Source: Acanthamoeba lenticulata | Taxonomy: Eukaryota > Discosea > Longamoebia > Acanthamoebidae | Length of the DNA stretch: 18,875 bases | Assembly (NCBI GenBank): GCA_002179805.1 | Contig: NAVB01000143.1 | Span: 1 to 18,875 of the forward strand | Direction of reading: 5' to 3' | Shown: one piece after another, positions 9,391-18,875 of the stretch | Numbering within the stretch: position 1 is the stretch's first letter | Layout of the letters: every line of letters begins with the position of its first letter | The notes under the pieces: model-generated | Told to the model about the DNA's origin: nothing | What the model saw: the letters and a program-made list of their open reading frames with translations, nothing else | The model's database searches: none | Made by a program: the position numbers and the translations under genes

Positions 9391-10210
9391 TCAGGGCTCA
9401 AGGATGTGGAGGATGGCCTTCATGAAGGCCGGCAGGTCCTTGGGGAGCTGCGCGGTGACGAGCTTACCATCGACCACGCACGGCTCGTTGACCCATTCGG
9501 CACCCGCGTTGACGAGATCGTCTGCGTGGCGCGGCGAAGAAGGCTCAGCAAGTAGAGCAAAAGAATAAGAAAGAAGAAGAAGACGCATACCCTGCACGGC
9601 CGGATGGGAGGTGACCTTCTTGCCCTTCACGATCTTGGCGCTAATGGGAAGCTTCATGTCAGCCAACGCTGGAGTTTGCCACAACAGAGGATGTGCAAGG
9701 AGAGAGAAGAGGGAGAGGTTACCTGATGGGCACCCAGGCTCCATGGCAGATGAAACCAACCACAGCACCAGCCTTAAAGCAACGCACAACCCCTCGAGAT
9801 TAGTAGAGAGGCAGTACACACAAGCAAGCAGCCGTCGCACCTCAGCCGCATCGTGCACAAGCTTGTTGCACTCGGGATAGCGCCGCAGCCTGTCCGTGCA
9901 AAAGCCGCCAGGCACCACCAAAGCCTTCACATCGGCGGGGTTGATGTCCTGGCGTACCAATCCAAGGAGGAATTGAGTCCAACCACTGCCACGCATCCCC
10001 ACAGCGTAAATTGAAAAGAAGAGGCAACAAACATACCGAAAAGACAGAATCGGCAGTGCCCCAGTAGCCTTCCTTGCTTTGGTACACCTTCTTCTGAGGG
10101 CCAACAGACTTGACCTCGTAACCGGCCTCCTCAAGTCGGAGACGGGGGTAGTGGAACTCCACCGTCTCGTACGAGTCCTCAACGAGCACTACACACAAAC
10201 CCTTAGACAT
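9391..10210 (-). CDS. DJ-1/PfpI family protein
   Basis: This superfamily includes cysteine-dependent glyoxalases/deglycases and PfpI-type peptidases. Five exons (10210-10037, 9948-9841, 9772-9723, 9640-9591, 9521-9391) give 170 residues. Introns are GT-AG, 67-88 bp. The N-terminus MSKGLCVVLVEDSYETVEFHYP carries the conserved acidic residue (about E15). VKALVVPGGF precedes the nucleophile elbow GFICHGAW, with Cys near 103 followed by His, as in PfpI/YhbO-like members. Then come IVKGKKVTSHPAVQ, DDLVNAGAEWVNE and a C-terminal TAQLPKDLPAF. The acceptor at 9641 is chosen because it alone rebuilds the family's W-V-P-I-S-A-K-I-V-K-G-K run; the nearer candidate runs into a stop. The catalytic set looks complete, so an active stress-related enzyme is likely. 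Its substrate cannot be read from sequence. Confidence 0.9.
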
Positions 10211-10282
10211 GCCGTTGATGTGGTTGAAGTAGACAGCAGAAATAAAACTCAAAAAGCTCAAAAACAGAACAAAAATTCTTTT

Positions 10283-10298
10283 CGCTGAAGCTTCAGCG
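10283..10298. repeat. 16-bp perfect palindrome
   Basis: cgctgaagcttcagcg is its own reverse complement. It lies 14 bp past the stop of the double glycosyltransferase gene and about 70 bp before the ATG of the DJ-1/PfpI gene on the same strand. It could be a promoter operator or a 3' UTR hairpin. Confidence 0.75.
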
Positions 10299-10312
10299 CT
10301 TGAAAAGCGCCC

Positions 10313-13091
10313 TCAGCCGTTCTTCCACTCGGGTTGGCCACGACAGGCCAGAGGGGCTTCCGTGGCTTCCTGTGCGCAAAGGTTGCCCTCCGAACATATA
10401 GCACCAACGTACTCCCGCCCGATTCTGCAAGCATGCTTGAACCGTCACAACTTGAAACAGGTTGCGGAAAGGAGAGGAGGTAAGGGGGATACCGCGGCAT
10501 AGGGAAGGGGACGCTTTTCTCGAACTGGGCACAAGAGTAGCTATCATGTGCGAGAAGGTTGACTTTGCTTCGTTCGTATATCACTTCTTTCAAGAACCTC
10601 TGCGCAACGTTCATTGCCGGAAGTAAGCAGTCGTCAACGGACTCCAATGTATGGGGCGTACCTGGTCTTCTCCGACTTGATTGATCAGCTTGAAGTTGCG
10701 GACCTCCTCATGCATGTTGTTAATGGCTATTGAGTCCCTCTTGGCGCCCCATAAACCGCCCAACTGCACCACTTTCTGTCAGTTACTACGCTACCTCGGT
10801 CCGAACTAATGGAACTCACCATGGGGACGCTGTGCATCGGATGATCGCGCATGACATGAAGACCGTAGGAAGACTCCAACCACGCGTGCACGGCTGCCTG
10901 CTCGCGAAGCGAGAATCGGCAGTCGCTGTCGCGCACGAGGAAGACATCCACAGTGGGATCGTCGTAGATCAAGAACCGCCAAAACGTGCCCAGATCAGGT
11001 AGATGGCAAAACGCATGGTTGGCCTCGACTTCGACGCCCTTTTCTGTCCTCTCTATGAGTTGAGGCGTAAACATCAGAAGAGATGCAAACATGATGCTGT
11101 ACCGGAGAGCGTCTTGGTGATTGAGTCAGAGAAGTTGCAGGGTACGTAGACGCGCATCTTCCAGCCTGGGTACACGTGTCTTTGTGGCCAGCAGATGAGT
11201 AACGTCATGAGGTTATAACATGTTCAGGTCTGAGCAGTACCGGAGGAGCTCCGCGTTCTCCATCACGCCAGTCAAGTAGAAGGGCTTCTCGCCAAAGAGC
11301 GACATGCTCACGTAGCGCACCGGATATCTAGATAAAGTCGGAGCCAATTAGGCTCTACTCATCGCGATGAAGGGGAAGATTCGTAAAAGAACGAACTTGC
11401 TGCTGATGGGATCTGGACATGACTCGTCAACCTCGAGAACTTCGTCGTCGTCGACAGTTTCCACAGGAATCAGCTTCCCGTTCATCTCCAGCTGGTCGAA
11501 TCGCCATTCGAGCACATCGCCGTACCCGCCGAAGGTGGACTCCATTGACTCTTCGAGAGCTATCTCGTGCTGTGGCCGCTCTTTCGCTGTAGGATCGCGG
11601 CTTTTGGGGAACACGAGCGCGAATGACTCGAGCAGCCCCTGCTTGGCCGCTTCCATTACCGGCGCCAGTTCTGCGTGCGGGACGAGGCACGCAGGAAACT
11701 TGAACCTCGTGGCCGAATGCTGCACCGACTTGAGCATGCCGTCGCAAGAGGCTTGGAGGGTGTTGGCCGCAGCTTTGTCGTGGCTGTCTCCTTTTAGGTT
11801 GCGCAAGCTGCCTTGCATCAACTCCATCAACTGAAGCGACGCCGATGACCGACGCTTCAAGTAGAGCAGGTCGCGGCAATGGCTGGCGCTGGAGAAGAAT
11901 TCCACGTTTGAAAGCGTGTCGCGTGTCGCACGCTCCCGTGCTCCGCCAACAGGCAGCAGAGGCACGAAGTCGCGCAGTAACATCGTGTCGATGTCGAACC
12001 ACAAGCCTCCAAACTTGTGCAGGATCAGCACTTTGAGAACGTCGAGGTAGCCGTCGAGAATTGGCTGCTCTGGTGACGCCCGCATGGCGTTGATCTCCTG
12101 GTAATCGAACTGCAGCGGCGTGTCCTGCGTCAAGTCGTAGAGGTCGAGCGAGTGCACTTGGCTGTGCAGTTGAGCTGGCGTGAGTACAGCACTGGGAGGA
12201 GTGGGCCAAGTGCGGTCTGCGTACAGGTAAGGGAGGACTGAGGCCAACGCCTTGTGGTCGCTTGGCAGGAAGGCATACTGCGCCCACATATGCAATCGGG
12301 CATGTACGAGGTCTTGTGTGGCGAAGAAGCTCTTCAGGTCGCGCACTCTCCTCATCTATTCGAGGTCACTGGTGATTGGCATCGATTCCTGCACCAAGGA
12401 AAAATGACCGTACCAGTTCACTGGTTGTGCTGAGGTGCGGCCAGTAGGTGTGGAAGTGGATGACGTTGTGCGGAAGCGGCCGGTGGAGCGTGGCGGAGCT
12501 CAGCCAGTCGAGGCACTTGGGCATGTCGTGGTAAAGAGTGGCGTTGGCGATGGGGTCCAGGTTGCCCAACCGATAGCCCTGCACCTCACGGCCATACTGG
12601 GCAGCGTGATGATAGCTCGACCCATGGCTGCCGGGGCTGGCCTGCTTCTTCAGCGCTTCCAAACGGTCGAGCTTCAAGGCAAAGTCGCCGGAGAGCTTGC
12701 GCAGTTCACGCTGCAGATCTTGATGTGCCTCCTTTCGCTGCCTCTCTTGGAAGTCAAGCAGCCGCACGAGGTCGTCTGTGAGCTTGTTCTTCTCCTCCTG
12801 CCTCATACGCTCGTCCACCTCTGCCATGTTCTTCATGCGTGTGTTGATATCTTCACGAAGCTCCTTCATGAGGTCCACCTCGTCATCTCCGCGCTTCAAG
12901 AGGTCCTCGTAGATCTGGTCGCTGCGTTTGGTGAAGATCTCTTGGCGCGTAAGAAGTCGGTCGACCTTCTCAAAGACGCGGTTCCCTTGACTTTTGCTCA
13001 GCATGAACCAGCCCATGCCACAGGCAAGCCACAGGCCACCAATGACAAACAACACCAGCGGGTTGCTCAGCGCCCGAGGACACCACCCCAT
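10313..13091 (-). CDS. membrane-anchored protein with two glycosyltransferase-like domains
   Basis: Eight proposed exons (13091-12414, 12355-11424, 11327-11241, 11179-11103, 11052-10820, 10763-10662, 10599-10493, 10424-10313) give 775 residues. A 10-residue tail precedes a membrane helix (NPLVLFVIGGLWLACGMGWF) and a long charged coiled coil (to ~200), the layout of a Golgi type II protein. Domain 1 (~205-535) is a DXD sugar-transferase-like fold: LPHNVIHFHTYWP, then FGGLWFDIDTMLLRDF with DID near 347-349. Domain 2 (~540-775) resembles a second glycosyltransferase-like family: YVSMSLFGEKPFYLTGVMENAEL, YPGWKMRVYV, LGTFWRF, FLVRDSDCR (DSD near 633-635), HVMRDHPMHSVPMLGGLWGAK and a terminal EYVG. 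The join uses a weak donor at 11423 (gtcatg). Without it, domain 1 stops at 11348 and domain 2 would start at an ATG inside its conserved first strand. Acceptor sugars are unknown. Confidence 0.75.
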
Positions 13092-13187
13092 GCCTTTATC
13101 AACCTCGAAAGGGTCTCTTGTTCCCTTTTCTTTAATTACAGAAAAATTGGTTTCATGCCAACTTTCCAAAAGAAAACAACTTTTCCT

Positions 13188-16100
13188 TTACGCCTTGTCC
13201 TCTGCAACGACCTCACCCGCAGCAGAGACGAGGCGCTGGAGGGCGTCCGGGGACGACAGACGCAACGCGCCATGAAGCCAGGCTCGGGTCTTGCGAGCCA
13301 GGAGCTCCCACACGATGAACTTGTCCGCAAACTGCGACTCGAGGCGCGCGAGCACCAGCACCGCCAAGGCGATCTTGCGCCAGTCCTGCTCGTCGGTCTG
13401 GATGCCGCCCTCGGCCTGCTTACGCTCATCCTCAACGTGGATGATGTCCTCTTCTTGCTGGCGCCAGGCGCGCTCTACGGACTCCAGGCACGAGTCCAGC
13501 GTGGTCAGAGGGATGTGCGCGGGGACGAGGTCCTGCTCGGCCCACCAGCCCTCGAACTGCTGCGTGCTCACGATGCGACTGAACAGCTTCGACGCCGGTG
13601 TCGCCAACGGCAACGCGGGCGAATAGGTAGGCGACGTGGGCGAGTAAGCCGGCGATGTGGGCGAGTAGGCAGGCGACGCGGGCGAATAGGTAGGCGACGC
13701 GGGCGAATAGGTAGGCGACGTGGGCGAGTAGGCAGGCGACGTAGGCGAGTACGTAGGCGACGTGGGCGAGTAAGCCGGCGATGTGGGCGAGTAAACAGGC
13801 GAATAAGGCGATGGTCGCGTGGGTAAAGGACAAGACGTAGGCATCGGCGAGTACGTTGGCGCCGTGGGGGAGTAACTCGGTGGGTTGGCTGACGATGAGG
13901 GTGAGAAGGTTGGCGCCGTGGGTGAGTAACTCAGCGGGTAAGCAGGCGATGTGGGTGAGTAGGCAGGCGACGTGGGCGAGTAAGCAGGCGACGTGGGAGA
14001 GTTGGCGGCCGATCTGGGCGAGTAAGCGGGCGAGGTTGGTGAATAACTCACGCCGGGGGTGGCGCTCTTGCACGGCGCAGCATCAGGCGTCGGGCCGGGA
14101 GCCGTCGTTGTTGTGGTCGCCGGCGAGGAAGAGGGCAAGAAGGACCCCGAGGTGCATATGGAAAAGGGGAGGCTGCCCACACCGTCCACCCAGTCGGAAG
14201 CGGCCTGCGGGTCGTCCCGCGGCTGCCAACAGGGCGACGTGGGCGAGTAGCTGGGCGATGTGGGCGCGTACGTGGGACTGTACCGTGCTGCCGGCACAGC
14301 CCGATCGCTGGTCTCGCTAGCACACGCGGCCCCCTCGGCGCCAGCCACGGCAAGGCAGGTGAAGGGCGACATCAGCGAGTAGCGCCGGGCCAACTTGACC
14401 ACCTCTGGCCGAGCGAAGCCGCTCACGCCCTCGTTGCCCTTGCCTTGCGCCGCCGCCTTGGCTGGGCCAAACAGCTCCGCGTAGCGGTGGTGCCACACGC
14501 CTTTTTGCAAACCACCACATGTGTGAGCCTCCTTCAGCAGACAAGAGAGAGAGAGAGAGAGACGCACTGTTGTCAAGTTGGAAGTCCTTGATGAGGCCGC
14601 GCACGGCGAGTCGATGCAAGAGCAGACCCACGGCAGGCGAGGTGGGCTCGCGCAAGACGACGCGCTTCTCGATGGCGGTATCTGTGTGTGCGCGCATGCG
14701 GCTGGCCATTGAGTGTCTTACCGAGGCCCATAGACGGATTCGGGAAGGGCGGGGTGGGGGAGGAGGCGGGCATGCTACCTCGTGGGCCGCGGGCGGAGAC
14801 TCGCACAACACCGCTTGCTGCTGTGGCGGTCGGCATGAGCGCATAGATGGCCAGCGTGTCGCCCTTGAAGAGCGGAGGAGGCTGAAAGGGCGCCTGGTAC
14901 AGCACGCGTGATGTCGACTTGCTGGTGGCTGTGGCAGTGGTGGTGGTGGTGGTGGACGCGGTGGCGCCCTTGGACGACGAATCACGTCCGCGGCCGAGCC
15001 GCTCCTCGATGGCCGACTTGAGCGGGAAGCACGGGAACACGTCCCGCGAGGCCGCCAGGGGCGCATGGCACATCGGACAGTAGCGGCCGCTCGTCAGCGA
15101 GTCCTGCGCTCAGCCCAGCAGCAGCAGCAGCGTCAGTCAAGTCCTTGTCTTCCCCAGCCAGATGTCCTCAGGTACCTTGTTGAGCCACTGGTTGATGGCC
15201 TCGCGGTCAAACAGGTGGCCGCACGACGTGACCGCCGGGTCTCGCATCACCGAGCCCGTGATGGGACAAATCCACTCCTTGGGCACGTCCTCTTCGTCTT
15301 CCTTCTCGGCGTCGGCCTCGGGCCGCAGCTTGCCGTCGCCGATGGCGGTTGGGCCTGGCTCGAGGCCGGGTTCGTCCGTCCAGGCGACGTTGATCCGGTT
15401 CCAGGCCGACCGCAGGGCGCGCTCCAGCTGGCGCGCGGTGGCGCTCTCCATATCGTCGCGCCTGGCGATGAACTCAGCAGCGCCGCGCATGACGCGCGCC
15501 ATGGCTTTGATGCACTCGGCATCCACCGAGCCGCCGATACCAAAGGTGAAGGCCGTCGTGGTCGTCGCATGCCGGCGCAGGAGGTCGAGGATGGCCTCGC
15601 GTGGGTTGTCCATCATCCCGTCGCTGAAGATGAACAACTGGCGCGGGCTCGCCAGGTTGTGCGCGTCATCGTCATCATCCTCGTCGTCAGCGTCGTCTTT
15701 AGACTGTTTGGCGCTCTCGCTTCGGCCTCCGAGCTCGGCCCGAGGATAGCGGCCCTCGAGCGCGGCCTCGAGCGCGGCGAGGATGTTGGTGCTCCCCATG
15801 TTGGCCTGCATGCGGTTGACGTACGCCGAGACCTGGCCAAAGGTCTCCCGGTTGAGCGGCCGCCCGCGCGGCCGGCCCCGGGCGTCGGTGAAGAGCACCC
15901 GGCAGTCCGAGCCGAAGCCGATCAGGTTGAAGCGCGTGCAGCTGTCCGGCGGGAGGCTGCGAATGACGATGTTGAGGCACTCGCGGAGCGACTCGATGGG
16001 CGATCCCACCATGCTGCCGGACTGGTCGACGACGAAGATGATCTCCTGCTCGGGCGCCGCGAGCCCGTCCAGGTCCGGGCAGAGCGCGACCATGGCCGCG

Positions 16101-17176
16101 GTGACGTCCTCGCCCTGATCCTCCTGCTCCTCGTCAGCCCCGAGCCGCGGCAGAGGCAGCGAGACCCGCCAGCCGCGGGGCTCGTGCGGCTGGGCGATCT
16201 CGACGAACAGCTGGAAGTCGGGGCCGAGGCACGCTTGCGGCAGCTTCATCTGCGCCGTGGCCCGCAGGTTGTCGCCGACGTCCTCGTCGCCGCCGAGAAG
16301 GCCGAAGCGGAGGTGGTCCGCGTGGGTGGGCGAGCAGAGGGCGAGAATGGGCGAGGCGGCCTCGACCGACACGGCCAGCTCGAGCGAAGACTCGGCCGCG
16401 CACGACAGGGACGACGCGAAGAGGGCCGGCAGCACAAACTTGAGGCGGTTGCCGCCGCTGGCTTGGGCCTGCGCGCCGCGGCTTCGATCCTGCGCGCTGT
16501 CGACGCGGAAGAAGGAGGACGAGGCCAGCCGCACCTCGGCCACGTAGCGCAGCTCGACCACGACCCGGCGCGCGGGCGGCAAGCGGCGGAGCCCGAGGTC
16601 GACCTCGAGCCGATCGCGCTTGCTCGTCGCCGCGACTCCGCCCACCGGCGGCTTGGCGGCTCCCTGTGCGATGGAGGTCGCGACGGCGTCCTCACTCGTG
16701 CGCTCCAAGACGGTCATGTTGACCTCCTCCTCGTCGACTCCGTCGTGAGCCAGCAGGCGCGCGTGGAAATGGTAGACGCTGGCCTTGACGTCGTCGATCG
16801 GGAAGACGAACGTGAGCCTTGCGTCCTCGAGCGCCGGCTCCGCCGAGAGCGTCAGCGTCTCGAGCTCCATGGCGGCCTCGTCGACGCGTCGGCTGGCCTC
16901 AGGGTCGCGCTTGCGCTTGAGCGGTTGCTTGGCGATGACGAACTCCTGGCGCACGCGCACGTCGGCGGCCAGGTCGAGCAGAAGCACGTCGACTTGCACC
17001 TTGGCCAACTCGGCGCGGCGGTTGACGTCCGCCACGAAGAGGCCGTAGTCGGGGAGTGGCTGGGGCTGGCAAGGTGGCGAGGGTGGGGGTGTGGCTGCAG
17101 CTGGAGGAAGCGAAGGCACAACGGCAGGCGCACCACCAGCCGCCGCGCAATCGCCTTCGCTCCTCTTCCTCTTCAT
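13188..17176 (-). CDS. VIT-VWA-U-box protein with Pol II CTD-like heptads
   Basis: Likely an E3 ubiquitin ligase built on a VIT/VWA scaffold. Exons 17176-15176, 15103-14779, 14681-14568 and 14500-13188 give 1250 residues; introns are 72, 97 and 67 bp, GT-AG, all in frame. Order: basic KRKR near the start (possible nuclear signal); Pro/Ala linker; VIT-like beta domain (~45-350); VWA domain with an intact metal site (VVDQSGSM near 382, FSDGMMDN later); acidic insert; U-box (~632-700) split by intron 1 ([23 protein letters not shown], then [12 protein letters not shown]). Next come conserved segments of VIT-VWA proteins ([41 protein letters not shown]), then YSPTSPx heptads (~885-1110), then the family's C-terminal helical domain ([24 protein letters not shown]). 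The heptads thus sit inside a known domain order. The first ATG (17176) is used; 17242 is GTG. Confidence 0.85.
13605..13793 (-). repeat. nine tandem 21-bp repeats encoding YSPTSPx heptads
   Basis: Exactly nine 21-bp units in phase encode YSPTSPA or YSPTSPT, two with Ala at position 4 (YSPASP) and a decayed last unit YSPALPL. Tyr1, Ser2, Pro3, Ser5 and Pro6 are kept in eight of the nine, matching the RNA polymerase II CTD consensus except for position 7. More broken copies lie upstream in the protein (about 14052-13830 and 14290-14245). Confidence 0.9.
14544..14562. repeat. GA/CT dinucleotide run in an intron
   Basis: A pure 19-base (AG)n run, read as (CT)n on the sense strand, begins five bases after the donor of the 14567-14501 intron of the U-box gene. 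It is a likely length-variable microsatellite close to a splice donor. Confidence 0.8.
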
Positions 17177-17573
17177 CGTGGGTTCAGCACCGTCACCACC
17201 GTGCACGCATGCCGCAGGGGCAGGCTGCTGGTTGGTTGCCACTGCTGCGGCGCCATCCAGGAGAGGAAGTCAACAAGTTCAATAAAAACAAAAGTAGCGT
17301 TTCTTCAAGACCAAGAAGGTGTCTTCTTGACCAAGCCCAGAACCAAGTGGCGTCTCCAGCAAATAGTCCCCCATTTCTGTCTGCGGCCACGACCATCCAT
17401 TATGGTTCCACGTTTGTGCTGATGTGTTCAGAGAAGAGGTTCGTCTCGTGAGTGTTTCATGTTCTGCGAAGTAAAGAAAAGAAATGAGCAGGAAAAATTT
17501 CCATAAAGCAATAAAATAAAATAAATATAAAAAAGGACAAACGTGGAAGGAGGCAACAGCACACTGGACCAAG
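17177..17573. other. divergent intergenic region
   Basis: These 397 bp lie between the start of the U-box gene (-) and the proposed start of the oxygenase gene (+), so they should hold both promoters. The part next to 17177 is still G/C-rich and may be 5' UTR of the U-box gene. The part from ~17460 is A-rich and contains a TATA-like element. A near-repeat (ttcaagaccaag / ttcttgaccaag) occurs at about 17305-17335. No coding or RNA gene is seen. Confidence 0.5.
17526..17536 (+). promoter_or_regulatory. TATA-like box of the oxygenase gene
   Basis: tataaaaaagg ends 37 bp before the ATG at 17574. Its spacing supports 17574, rather than 17855, as the start of the oxygenase gene. Confidence 0.55.
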
Positions 17574-18875
17574 ATGGAGAACCCACGAAGACAGACCAGG
17601 GGAGAGGAGGGAGAAAGCAAGCCACCTGGTGCCTGCGGGGAGGAGTGGGCGGGGATGAGCCTGGAGCAGCTCAAGAACGAGGTGCCGCGCGACCCGGATG
17701 ACCCGCGCTTCGTCCTCTCCTTTGCCGCGCCCGCGTCCGCTTCACCAGCCGACCACTCTCCTGCGGTACCTTGCTGTACTATTTAGCAGATAACAAAAAC
17801 GATACTCTTTTTCTTTTTCTTTGAAATATTTAAATATTTTTCAATATTTGTAAAATGGCTCACACGGCTGCGATGTGGGCCTTGAATCAGGAAGTGGAAG
17901 AGGGACGCGCGATGGTGGAGTTCTTCAACAAATTTGGGTTCGTGGTTGTACGTGTCCTCACGCCGCAAGAGTCGCAGGCCACCGTGGATGAGATCTTTGA
18001 CCTGCTCGAGGTATACATACACTACACGCTCATCCTACACTGTCGATGTTCACATGAAGAGGGCGACAGCTCGGGACGGGGAATCGGTTCAACCGGAACG
18101 ACGTGAGCACGTGGGACCACTGGCCCTCGGAGGGCATGGTCAAGCACGGCATGCCCTCTCGGCCTCCGCTCTTCACCCCGCAGATCCTGCGCAATCGGCA
18201 GAACCCGAGGCTCGTCAGTCCGTTTGTGCTGCTCTTTGGCACCGAAGAGCTCATGATCAGCCACGACAGGTCGGTCATCGCACGTCCCCAACGCTCCCAT
18301 TGGCCGACTGCGCACACTGACATGAGTCTCACACACACGTTCCCACACGCAGGGCGAGCCTCTTCCGACCGACAAAGGGTCTGCAGTTGCCGTCCGGCCC
18401 AACGGACAAGCCGCATTGGCGGACGAGCGAGAACCTCCACCTCGACATGGTACGCGCGAGATCGAGATGATGAAGAGGATGAAGATGACGATAAAGCTGA
18501 AGTCGCTCACGGGCGGTTCGTCTCTCTGCGTGGCTGCAGGACCCGTGGGCCTATCATGGACGAGGACAAAGCGAAGAGCAGACCCTGGCCTCGCTCCGCT
18601 ATGGAGACCGCCACATAAACCACTTCATCTTCGAGAACAACCAAGTGAGCGAGGGGCTTCACCCGCTGAACGTGCAGGCCGGCCTCAACCTGGTCGACAA
18701 CGTCGAAGCCGACGGCGGATTCCAGTGCGTTCCAGGCTTCAGGCACCACTTCAAGGTATATTTTATAATTATATTTATTTAATATTTGATAAAAATTATA
18801 TTTTTAATATTTGATTTGATTTGATTTTTTTTCTGGTGATTAATCTCGAGATAAATGACTAGACTTGGGTGGCTG
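17574..18875 (+). CDS. phytanoyl-CoA dioxygenase-like 2OG-Fe(II) oxygenase, 3' end outside window
   Basis: Members of this family use 2-oxoglutarate, Fe(II) and oxygen to hydroxylate small molecules. Exons: 17574-17765, 17894-18010, 18070-18269, 18353-18449, 18540-18755 and 18863 to beyond the window. The later GT-AG introns are 59, 83, 90 and 107 bp and keep frame. Visible features: FFNKFGFVVVRVLTPQE at the domain start; NLHLDMDPWAYHG, whose H-x-D is the likely first iron ligand pair; and NVEADGGFQCVPGFRHHFKTWVA, as in PhyH relatives. The distal His and Arg ligands are probably beyond 18875. The first exon (64 residues) has no known domain; joining it needs a 128-bp AT-rich intron ending at CAG 17891-17893. 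The alternative is a start at ATG 17855. The TATA-like box at 17526 favours 17574. The substrate is unknown. Confidence 0.8.

Noticed and set aside
10258..10647. 129-codon - frame as an independent small gene
   Set aside because: It mixes a true exon (10599-10493) with introns. The conserved glycosyltransferase residues switch frame exactly at the GT-AG sites.
12435..13826. 463-codon + frame ending in Arg-rich repeats
   Set aside because: It is the complement of the glycosyltransferase exon and of the YSPTSPx repeat. The Arg-rich tail is only the other strand of the heptads.
15065..17422. 785-codon open frame on + antisense to the U-box gene
   Set aside because: It mirrors the VIT-VWA-U-box frame, whose domains, metal site and splice signals are clear. 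In GC-rich coding DNA, long antisense frames arise from codon bias. No domain is visible in it.

Overview
The window looks like nuclear DNA of a free-living amoeba, most probably Acanthamoeba. Exons are GC-rich with strong third-position G/C. They are cut by many short introns, mostly 50-130 bp, that are AT- or pyrimidine-rich and mostly GT-AG. Intergenic gaps are short, and the gene set is eukaryotic: V-ATPase subunit G, ArfGAP/ankyrin, PB1, START, rhomboid, VIT/VWA/U-box. No rRNA, tRNA, CRISPR array or insertion sequence was seen. All exon models below were built by hand from splice signals, frame and family conservation.

Left part, + strand: the 3' part of an ArfGAP-ankyrin gene enters from outside the window. 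Its coding-like sequence appears to continue through an acidic, low-complexity tail to 3071. A single-exon PB1-domain gene (3617-4483) and the three-exon V-ATPase subunit G gene (5177-5706) follow. Two gene-free stretches of about 0.5 and 0.7 kb lie between them, the second holding a clean inverted repeat.

Centre and right, - strand: five genes run head-to-tail with gaps of only 74-140 bp. In transcription order they are: (1) a VIT-VWA-U-box protein carrying RNA polymerase II CTD-like YSPTSPx heptads (17176-13188); (2) a membrane-anchored protein that appears to fuse two glycosyltransferase domains (13091-10313); (3) a DJ-1/PfpI-family protein (10210-9391); (4) a coiled-coil plus START-domain protein (9250-7385), interrupted by what looks like a U12-type AT-AC intron; (5) a rhomboid protease (7310-5924), which converges on the V-ATPase gene. 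Right edge, + strand: a phytanoyl-CoA-dioxygenase-like 2OG-Fe(II) oxygenase starts divergently from the U-box gene and runs off the window.

The genes do not form an obvious pathway. Several touch membranes and trafficking (ArfGAP, V-ATPase, START, rhomboid, Golgi-type glycosyltransferase), but this is weak and may be chance. The most notable items are the AT-AC intron, the CTD-like heptads inside a putative ubiquitin ligase, and the double glycosyltransferase.
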